A DNA stretch of 32,408 nt, taken from assembly GCA_016712465.1 (NCBI GenBank), contig JADJQZ010000005.1, positions 1 through 32,408 on the forward strand, given 5' to 3'. The translations under genes were made by a program, and so were the position numbers. The notes below the pieces were generated by a model. It was not told the DNA's origin and did no database searches. It saw only the letters and a program-made list of their open reading frames with translations. Origin of the DNA: Candidatus Obscuribacter sp. Its GTDB lineage: Bacteria; Cyanobacteriota; Vampirovibrionia; Obscuribacterales; Obscuribacteraceae. Positions 23,956 through 32,408 of this stretch are shown in pieces. Numbering within the stretch: the first letter of the stretch is position 1; each line of letters opens with the position of its first letter.

Positions 23956-26807
23956 ATGCACGAAACAGCCTATCCACGGCTGAAGAGTTCCATTTCTAAG
24001 AAGGAACTCGAACGATACTACACCCCGACTGAGGCTGAATTAGCCATGGCGCCTGGGATCGGCCTCTGGTAACACTGGCCGCCTGTCTTTTCTCGTTCTG
24101 CTTAAGACGTTTCAGCGCCTGGGTTATTTTGAGATGGTATCGGACGTGCCCGAGCGGATCGTTGCACACCTGGCACGTCAACTAAATCTGAGAAAGTCGC
24201 CCAGCCTGGCTGAATATGATGACTCAGGCACCCGGCGCCGGCACGTTGCTTCTATCCGGGAATTCCTTCAAGTAAAGGCTTTTGATGAAACTGCGCGTAA
24301 AGCTTTGCTGGATGCTACCAGGAAGCAGCGCTTACAAAGGAGGACCTTGCCGATATCATAAATGTCGGCATTGAAGAACTGGTGCGCCTGCGCTTTGAGC
24401 TGCCGGCATTTAGCACCATTCATAGAACTACTCAGTATGCCAAGACACAGGTCAATAAGCAAATCTATGGCCAAGTCACTGCTGAACTGGGAAGCCGGGG
24501 CCGTGAACTTATCAATGCTCTCCTAAAGGTTCATCCTGGAAAGATTCGATCAGAGTGGGATTCTCTGAAGAATGAGCCTGGAAAGCCAACGGTAAAGAAT
24601 ATTGGTAAATTGGTAAATCAGCTTGAGTGGCTCAAAAGTGGTACTTGGATTTAACGCCCTGGGCAATCTGCCCGATGTAAAGCTTCGTCATTTTGCCGCA
24701 GAGGCAAAGAGCCTTGATACAGCGCGCATGCAGGAGTTAGAGGAGACAAAACGCTTTACCCTGGCAAGTGCTTTATTGAAGATGCTGGTGTCACGGCGGC
24801 TGGACGATCTCGCGGAAGTTCTGATTCGACGGATTCAAAAGATCCACACCAAGGGCAAAGAAGCTCTGGCTGAGCATAGAGCCAAGCATCAAGCCGAGAC
24901 AGATGCTCTTATCGGAAAGCTACACAATATCCTCGTTGCTTTGCGAGACTCTGACGGATCGCGTGCGCGCCAGCGCTTAGAGGCTGTCGAAAACGCGGCC
25001 GGCGCAGACACTGAAGAATCAATCCAGCGTTGTGAAGCACACGAAGCTTTCGCAGGCGACAACTATGCACCGTTTCTATGGCGTTTCCACAAAGGTCACA
25101 GAACGGTGCTATTCAGGCTTCTTGATAATATCGAGCTGAAATCAACATCATCAGACAAATCGACTGAGGCTGCCATTCAGTTCATTCTTGAACACCGCTC
25201 CAGCAAAGCAGATCGACTCAGCGCAGAGGGACTTGATCTCTCTTGGGTGTCTGGCAAGTGGTGGCGGGTACTGTCAGAAAGGCAGAAAGAGAAGAATGAT
25301 GGAACTGTCGACCGGCGCCACTTTGAAGTGTGCGTCTTCTCTCAGATCATGCACGAGCTGAAGAGCGGCGATCTTTGTATTCCTGGCAGTGACCAATATT
25401 CCGATTACGCCGAGCAGCTCGTTTCCTGGAGTGAGTACAACAAAACAATTGGGCAGTATTGCGGAACAGGCGGGCTTGTCACCAGACAGCGGTCAATTTA
25501 TTACCGCTCTAAAGCACCAGCTGGCAAGCATCGCCGAAGCCGTGGATAAGGATTTCCCAGAGAATTCGTCATTGCGGATTGAGAACGGCGAGCCCATATT
25601 AACGAAGGGGACTAAGAAACAAGAGTCTCCGCAGCTCGCGAAACTAGAGCAATTGATCAGCGAGAAGTTAGAACATGTCAGTATTCTCGATGTGCTGGCA
25701 GACAGTGAATACTGGTTGAATTGGACCAGGCTCCTTGGTCCATTGTCTGGCCATGATGCAAAGTTAGAGAATCCCAAGCCTCGTTATGTAGCAACTGTTT
25801 TTGCCTACGGCTGTGGGTTGGGACCATCCCAAACAGCCCGGTCGCTGAAGATAATAGACCGTCGGCAGATAGCCTGGATAAATCAGCGTCACGTGACAGA
25901 GGAGATGCTCGACAGGATAATCACGGAAATCATCAATAAGTACAATAAATTTGCGTTGCCAAAAATATGGGGCTCAGGGAAAAGCGCCTCTGCCGATGGC
26001 ACGAAGTGGGACCTGTATGAGCAAAACCTCCTTTCCGAATATCACATCCGCTATGGCGGCTACGGCGGCTTAGGCTATTACCACGTTTCGGACACCTACA
26101 TTGCTCTCTTCAGCCACTTTATCCCCTGCGGAGTTTGGGAAGCGGTCTACATTCTGGATGGGTTGCTCAAAAATGAATCAGATATTCAACCCGACACACT
26201 GCACGCCGATACGCAAGGACAGAGCACCCCTGTCTTTGGACTGGCTATTTGCTTGGCATAAACCTGATGCCGCGGATTCGCAATTGGAAAGACCTCAAGT
26301 TATTCAGACCCAGCAAAGACACTAAGTATGAGCATATTGATGAGCTTTTCACAGACACCATTGATTGGGCTTTGATCGAAAACCTCCTGCCAGACCTGCT
26401 TAGGATTGTGCTTTCGATCAAAGCTGGGCGAGTCAGTGCGTCAACCATTCTTCGGAGACTGGGCACTTATAGCCGCAAGAACAAGCTTTATTCGGCCTTT
26501 GCCGAGCTTGGCGGGCAACAAGAACCATCAAGAAAACGATCGGGATGAACAGCGGAAGCTCATCAAGTACAACCACTTGGTGGCAAACTGCTTGATTCTC
26601 CACAACGTGTGCACTCTGACCCGCTTGCTGAGCCAGCTAGCGACGGAAGGACATAAGTTTGACGAAGCGACCATTGGCCAGATCAGCCCATACATCCGCG
26701 AACACATCAATCGGTTTGGCGATTACGTGCTCAATATGGATCGCGGACAACCATTTCCAACCTACGAGCTTGGCTTAAAGAACAAAAAGTTCGCTAATGC
26801 TGGCTAA
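23956..26807 (+). CDS. tnpA: Second copy of the Tn3-family transposase, catalytic Glu segment deleted
   Basis: Same gene as 7596-10567. It resolves several frame errors of the first copy (24285, 24990, 25243) but adds others (24052, 24320, 24638, 25463). It shares the GGCTATT frame break at ~26247. The 121-bp deletion after ~26525 removes codons for FLLKYISDTELRSTITAATN through FGADGVIQ, including the catalytic Glu in NKSEQ. The C-terminus (SPYIREHINRFGDYVLNMDR to NAG) is in the correct frame here. Confidence 0.88.
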
Positions 26808-26872
26808 TTGCCAGGTTTGCTGGCTTCCCAAGAGCGAAATGGCCCATTTTACGCGAATCGTTGCCATACCTC

Positions 26873-27576
26873 ATTTTGGCTTCTTTGTTAGCGCTGTCGC
26901 CCCAAAATAGTCCAGCTCCTGCTGTTGAAGATAATGATCAAGAAAAGCTCAAACAGCACTATCAGACCTATCTTGAATTTAGAAATAAGCAGGAGAAGCT
27001 GCGGTCCGACTCTAGAGCTGAAATAGACAAGACTATGATGACCTTGAGCGGTCAGGCAATTGTTATTACGGTAGCTCTTTGTCCGTTGTTAAAAGGACAC
27101 CCAGGCTATATCTATATTGGGCATGGGGTTGTTTTGTCTCAGTAATACTAATAACACTTCTTTCGATGGCCATATCTGAGCTACTAGCTGACTACAATAT
27201 TGAAGTCATAGACAGAGCGTTGGAAGCTGCAAAGGAAGCAAAACCAGTTCCAGATGAATTGCCCTTTTACCCAGAAATTGAGAAGGAGAAGTCTAAGCTT
27301 AAGAAATTTCTTTTGCAGCGCCAAGCGCCAATAATTTTTATCCTAAATCTTGTTCAATTTGCTTGCTTCGTAGTAGCTTTGATATTAGTCATCACATGGG
27401 GAGCACAAACAACACCTATGGCATCAGAAAGCGAACAGGCTAAGGAAATTGTGAACTATGGGCAGAAGCCTTCCACGCTTCCAAAGCCATTGCCTACTCC
27501 TTTACCACAGCAAAGCCAAACTACTAATTCAAGTTCTTCTAGTAATACTCAGCCTGCCTCGGATAAGAAGCGATGA
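26873..27576 (+). CDS. Second copy of the interrupted membrane-protein gene
   Basis: Same as 10634-11337. Frame is lost near 27105 (GGCTATATC in place of GGCCCTTATC) and is then clean from ~27100 to the stop at 27576, including the third hydrophobic segment IIFILNLVQFACFVVALILV that the first copy lacks in frame. Confidence 0.65.
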
Positions 27577-27719
27577 TGAAATGTTCAAGTAACTCTCAAG
27601 ACAAGAAACAAATAGATAAACCTCAAACAGTCCAAACTGAGGAAAGGGGACAAAAACCTCCGACACCTCCAAAACCTCCGAAACAACCTACCCCTACAAA
27701 GCCCTCTCAAGGGAAATAG
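27573..27719 (+). CDS. Second copy of the proline-rich peptide (clean version)
   Basis: 48 codons from the ATGA overlap to TAG 27717-27719. This copy is the basis for the short reading of the gene. Confidence 0.5.
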   Translation: MMKCSSNSQDKKQIDKPQTVQTEERGQKPPTPPKPPKQPTPTKPSQGK

Positions 27720-27971
27720 TTGCTTTATCAGCCTCTGTGCTGGCGGGATGGCCGGGAGTGGGTGCCCCAAATATAAGCTGGCATATAAATGACAACCGGG
27801 GGCGGTGGCGCCTGCCAAGACCGCCGAATAAAGAAAATGCCGGAAAGCCCCGCCAGCTGACCCTCAACACCCCTCATTATCCATTGAATATACATAACAT
27901 ATCTTATCGGACGTGTTTAGATGTGTTGTTGGGAGTGGGGGTGGTTTTTTGAGGGGTTGGGGCGTGAAAGC

Positions 27972-28000
27972 TAGACAGAGTTAATATCTCGCTCTATACT
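27972..28000 (+). promoter_or_regulatory. Second copy of the TAGACA-17-TATACT promoter
   Basis: Identical in sequence and spacing to 11735-11763, 7 bases before ATG 28008. Confidence 0.7.
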
Positions 28001-28007
28001 TCCTCCC

Positions 28008-28793
28008 ATGAGTGATACCGCCCGTAGTTATCAGACTAATCAACCAGCCGATAATCATGGTTGGGACGACTTCTTTGCTGCCGAGTCCGGGCATGTACTA
28101 AGCAGTCCGGGCTCTCAGCCCGGGCTAGACAACTCTTGTCCGGACTCGTGGATGACACTTACAGAAGCCGCCGCATCTTTTTCTGTCAATGAAAAAACTC
28201 TTCGCAGATGGATTAAACAAGGGAGAGTTAATGCTCTCAAAATTTCAGGACCGCGCGGTCCTGAGTGGAGGGTTGAGCCTGGACATCCTCATGCACAAGT
28301 AAGCCAGTTCGTGTCCGGGCTGGACATGCCTTGCCCGGGCATGTCCAGCCCGCTTTCTCAATTTGAGGACCTCTCAATATATCCAAGGTTCCAGTCAGAA
28401 CAAGCTTCCGATAGCCAAAGTTGCCTTGAGCCCGGGCTGGACACCGTGAGTCCGGACATCAGCCTCGCCTGTTCGCAAATAGCTGATGTCTCTCATCAAT
28501 CCGAAACAGAAGCAATTTTGGAGCTTGATGAACCGACCCAGAACATTATTTCGAACCTTCCTCATAGCCTATCTTCTCTTTCAGAAGAGCTTGTCGAAAT
28601 GAAAACAAGACTCTCTATTTTCGAGAATGAAAATCGTGAGCTGAAAGCTCAATTGCAAGGCGCCACTTATCGTAATGGCTTCCTGGAAGCTAAGTTGGAA
28701 GACAAGGAAAACCAAATACTCTTGCTAACCGATAGCCAAAGTAAACAAGGTTGGTGGGCTCGGTTTTCTAGTTAGTTTTTTCGCTCGCGGTAG
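28008..28793 (+). CDS. Second copy of the HTH/coiled-coil protein
   Basis: Clean through the HTH and coiled coil (255 codons). It ends early at TAG 28773-28775 where the first copy has TGG, then would continue to TAG 28791. The first copy's six-residue longer tail (WFFRSR) is probably native. Confidence 0.75.
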
Positions 28794-29023
28794 TCTTTTG
28801 ACTCTGAGATCATATAATCGCAGGTGAGTATCTGCCACCATATGCGGTGTGCGATATCAAAGACATGTGAGAGATATAAAGACTGCAAATTCACAGCGGT
28901 TCAGTGAACCAGCCCTACTAATGAAGAAGCCCCGACCGAGGTCGAGGCTATCCGCATTCTCAAATCAGGTTTTGCTTTGGTACGGCGATTTCCTGAAGCT
29001 GCTAGAAGAATAACGGATAGCTT

Positions 29024-30928
29024 TTGCTCGGTCAAGTTTGCTTTGCAAAAAAATGCAAGGAGAGAGAGACGAGCGAAGCGCAAGCCGTCCTGGAAAGCCC
29101 TATTGGGCTCGAGGAACGCGAGTTAGAGAAAAATAAAATCATCGGGATTGCCACTGATGGCAGTGTCGATAGATATCTGTGAGCTGTATCCGCTTAGAAA
29201 TCCCTCCATTTGGAAACACCCTGGGCAAAGGCGGTGGATGAAGTGGAGCCATGACCTGGACGACCGCCAGATCCTTGGGGTCATGTCGGATGAGGGCGAG
29301 GGCTCTTGCGTGGCTGTTATTGGGGTGAGGAAACCCGGCACGGGGTTCTTGATGTTGATGCCGGTAGCAAGTACCACACCCCAGAAGGGCTGAAAGAGAT
29401 AACGTCCGACTTTGCGGCCGTGGGCATCGCCCTGGTTCCGTACCAGAGTAGCGAATCAGGGGGATGGCACCTCTATTTTTATTTTGATAAGGCTGTACTA
29501 AGCAATGAAGTAGAAACAACGATAAAAGACTACTTAAGGCCTCGTAGGTATGAGGATCAAATCAGGAACCCTAGAAGTCTTTCCTTCCGGTAACGCCTTA
29601 AGGCTACCCCCTACAGAAGGGCTTTGCTTGGCTTACTCCGGACAGGAAAGTAAAAACCAGAAGAGAAGAGATAAGCCAAGGACAAGCAATAGCTAGCTTC
29701 TTGAGGGACCTGGAGGGTAGCCGGTCCAATTGGGAAGAAGTCAAAACACTGATAGGGTTGGAGATCTATGCCGCCGGCGTTGCCGGTGCCGGCGAAGACC
29801 ATGAAGCCGAAGAAGGGCTAAACGAAGAGGGATTCAGCGGACTATTCAGACCAGGGCTGGATTGGGAGAAGTACCAAAGAGGCAAGCAATACTGGCAAAT
29901 AGGGCTAACAGGAGCGAAGCAAAGGCATGATGCAATTATTTGCCTGGGTCATTACCTCTGGTATGGAGATGAAGCGGCCGGGGTAAAAGGGATGCCAGGC
30001 CACCGAAACATAGAGAGGCGACAGCTAATAAAGGAGTGCCTGAAAGAGAAGCATAACGGGTACTCAGAGGACATAAACGCAGGAAGATGGAGTGAAGTAG
30101 ATGCCGATATTGAAAGAGCGGCTTCTTGGAGCAAGCAGACCCCTCTAATACAAGAATACGAACCGTACCAGCTGACTGAGAGACTACTAAAAAGGCTCAA
30201 GTGGTTGCAGACGAAAACAGGCAAGTGGTTCACGGTAGAAGAACTTGCCCAGGCAAACTATAGACCGAAGTCTAAATGCTCGACAGAGGATAGCGATGGC
30301 TGTCGCGCAACTGGAAGCGGAAGGCTCCAGAAATAGACATGTCGAAAGTAGCCAGAAGGGCTAAGGCTTGCCATAAGACCGTAGCCAAGAATAGAGATCT
30401 GCTTTGCAGCCCGGGAGGCGAATATCTGGCAGGGGGGCTGGGGGATTGTCTCTGCTTCTTGACTGCCTGGCTAGTTCTTTGGAGTCTGTTCCTTCTGCTT
30501 CTCTTGGTTCTGCTAATGAAGTTTCAGTTTTAGATCCGGTGCCTTCAGAGCTGGGGTTATTTGATCTAGTGGTCAGTGGTTCGCAGGACTTCCCAGTAGA
30601 CCCCCTTGCTCCATGCCTGGCAAGATAGCCTACCAGAAAACCCCCAGAGTCAAGCTCAAGCCCTTCAGGTGCCTACGGCTTAAGCTGACTCTAGGACCTA
30701 ACTTTCTGGTATTCAGGCACTGCGGCCTGAGACGGCGGGGGGGCTTTCTTTACTGCCTGGGGTTGGGCTTCTCGGTGGCTTCGATGTCGAACCCATAGAG
30801 GAGGGAGTACAGCTGGCTGCTGGTGATGACTCTCTTGGGTTTTCGCATCTGTTCAGTGGTCCTTCTCGCCATCGGCAGGGAAGTCTTGTGCTACACGGTC
30901 AAGGGTGGTTGGAAGAGGTCCGCCGTAG
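29024..30928 (+). CDS. Second copy of the primase-like rep gene (multiply frameshifted)
   Basis: Same as 12787-14697. Frames break near 29125, 29297 (GGGCGAGGG for GGGCCGAGGG), 29553, 29608, 30020, 30260 and several places after 30400, where contig-end noise begins. The core DVDAG, GGWHLY and helical regions remain readable in pieces. Confidence 0.65.
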
Positions 30929-31162
30929 CGTCTGGGCTAGGTGGGAAAGTTCCGCCGGCTAGAGCTGCGGGCCGGATTCTGGATTGGTATCTGTGGGGTT
31001 TTGGGGCGGTGGGGTAACGGGCGCGCGTGCGGAAGCTCCCAGAATGGGCCTACGCGGGATAGTTCGCCTCAAGGTAATAATGGTAATAATAAAGCAGTGG
31101 TAAAAATAAAAATTGGATCTGTGCTAGAGCTGACCCTGCAACACCACACGCAGAGGCTCACC

Positions 31163-31791
31163 ATAGCACGTAGACCCGGACAATTGAGGCTGATGAACTG
31201 TTTGAAACTGCCAACCGGCTAAAGGCTGGAAGGCAAAGAAATAACCGGCCGTGGGCCTTCTTGCCCGATGCTCTCAGGGGGCGATAGCCTGCGCACTATC
31301 ACCTACAAACTTATGGAAGCCTGAGCACTCCCGGACCGCGGAGGTAAAAAACGAACCTACCGAAATGCCACCGGCGGTAATGGTAGCTTTGCCAATTCAT
31401 GGAGGCTTGTTACTGGGAGGCCCGGTCGAGAGGTGGCAGAAGTGAAAGAAAAGGCCCAAAGAAGAAGTAGCGGCAGCCTTGCGGCAAGTCCATGGAGCCC
31501 TGGAGGCAATCGGCAAGATGGAAGCAGAAAGCTGAAGCCGACGCCCAGGAGATAGAAAGACTGACCGCCAAGCTTGCTGAAGTAGAAGCTGCTTGCCTCG
31601 AAGCCCAGAAAGAGGCTGTTGGTCATAAGGGGGATGGTTAGACCAGCTTCAGAAACTTGTGGAAAGGAAACAGGAAAAAGTCGAAGAGCGCCTCCGGATT
31701 GAAGCACAGGAGGCTTCTGAACTCAAGGGACGGTTAGAGACCTTGCAGGCTCAGACGGATAAACTAATGGTTGGGCTGGATGGTCAAGTGG
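31163..31791 (+). pseudogene. kfrA: Corrupted second copy of kfrA
   Basis: Aligns with 14939-15553 but has a start codon read as ATA, many indels and a lost stop. Only pieces translate (for example ELKGRLETLQAQ). Contig-end error is the likely cause. Confidence 0.75.
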
Positions 31792-31818
31792 GGTCAACAC
31801 AACTGCTTTGGAAACTTT

Positions 31819-31850
31819 GTCTATCAAGGCTAGCGCTCGCCTTGATAGAC
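31819..31850. repeat. Second copy of the 32-bp palindrome (one mismatch)
   Basis: Same as 15582-15613 except CGCTCGCC for CGCTAGCC. It is otherwise conserved despite the noisy surroundings. Confidence 0.6.
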
Positions 31851-32135
31851 TCAGTGACTAGTTAGCAGCTGTAAATGGCTGAATTGCGGTTGACTTAGGC
31901 TTTTTCTTTATAAACAGATATTTGCAGATCCTGATTCTAGCCCTATAGATGAGTGAGCTTTCCGGTAGCTACTCGTTCCAATTTACTTATCAGGCAAAAT
32001 CTCAAAAGCCACCAGGCTAATAAAACTAAGGATAACTCTAGTCAGCTGGCTGGATAGTCTTCAAAATATAACTTTTTACTTTGGAATTGAGACTGATGGT
32101 ACAAGGCAACAAATCAACCTCAAGAAGGAATCAAA

Positions 32136-32408
32136 ATGAACAAACGAAAAACACAGCTAGCATTAGTCTTGGCGCCTCTTGCCTTGGCTTTCTTTTGCTT
32201 TCTCGCAACCAGCTCCGCTTCTTGGCCACACCGGTAACTGTGCCAATGTTCCAGCTGGCGTTAGCGCCGGTAGCTGTAGATATCACTGAGTCAGGAGCTT
32301 GCAATATTACCCATCCAGTCATACTGCAACTGGTCGTATCAAAATCACTGCCGGTTTCTACCATTCTTTACCAAGATCTTAGCTCTTTCGCCGAGGTGGA
32401 TCTTCAGG
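32136..32408 (+). pseudogene. 5' fragment of the secreted zincin gene, cut by the window end
   Basis: Repeats 15896-16160: the same ATG and AGAAGGA-type ribosome-binding site, the same MNKRKTQLALVLAPLALAFF start, then frameshifts. It runs off the end of the window. Confidence 0.8.

Larger units (their letters stand above)
23130..26872. mobile_element. Second copy of the Tn3-family transposon, with a 121-bp internal deletion
   Basis: Same boundaries as 6772-10633: left repeat 23130-23167, right repeat 26837-26872, ATTTT at 23125-23129 and 26873-26877. It is shorter because the equivalent of 10167-10287 is absent after ~26525. Confidence 0.9.
16345..32408. repeat. Second pass of the ~16.35 kb unit
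   Basis: This half repeats 1-16160 in order and orientation. It carries one 121-bp deletion relative to the first half (10167-10287 is missing after ~26525), and errors become dense after ~30400. It stops at the equivalent of 16160, about 185 bases short of two full turns. Confidence 0.93.

Noticed and set aside
1..32408. CRISPR arrays, rRNA genes, antibiotic-resistance genes, integrons, conjugation genes
   Set aside because: I looked for repeat-spacer arrays, rRNA landmarks and characteristic protein motifs on both strands and saw none.

Overview
The window is almost exactly two head-to-tail copies of one ~16.35 kb unit. Position 1 corresponds to position 16345, and the last base (32408) corresponds to 16160. 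Bases ~1-2770 and ~30400-32408 are a badly corrupted version of sequence that is clean in the middle of the window. In the core the two copies differ only about once per 200-250 bases, mostly by homopolymer indels and by errors at GGCC. I therefore read this as a circular plasmid of ~16.35 kb over-assembled into a near-dimer from error-prone long reads, not as a genuine tandem duplication. Most broken genes are intact when the two copies are combined, so I annotate the composite gene and state which copy is damaged.

Layout of the unit. (1) Cargo: a secreted, beta-strand-rich protein with a C-terminal HELGH zinc-protease motif (15896-18550), convergent with a small secreted protein (18608-19084, minus strand) across a shared hairpin. 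(2) About 700 bp of non-coding DNA with four GTTAAC sites, an extended -10 promoter and a possible oriT. (3) A mobilization operon: ribbon-helix-helix protein, HUH relaxase, second ribbon-helix-helix protein (3442-5852). (4) An overlapping two-gene unit of unknown function (5964-6702). (5) A Tn3-family transposon (6772-10633) with divergent tnpR and tnpA, 37-bp inverted repeats and an ATTTT target duplication, inserted in the first codons of a membrane-protein gene. (6) The rest of that membrane-protein gene and a coupled proline-rich peptide. (7) A MerR-type HTH/coiled-coil protein from a strong promoter placed for a leaderless mRNA. (8) A primase-polymerase-like replication protein (12787-14697) and a KfrA-like DNA-binding coiled-coil protein (14939-15553), followed by a perfect 32-bp palindrome that leads back to the cargo.

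The plasmid should be mobilizable but not self-transmissible, since no coupling protein or mating-pair genes are present. Replication probably rests on the primase-like Rep. KfrA and the HTH/coiled-coil protein may serve maintenance, and TnpR/res could resolve multimers. I see no antibiotic-resistance genes. The host is bacterial. Signal peptides on the cargo and a KfrA-type protein suggest a Gram-negative, but I cannot assign a phylum. Clustering of consensus errors at GGCC suggests that the native DNA carries a GGCC-specific methylation.
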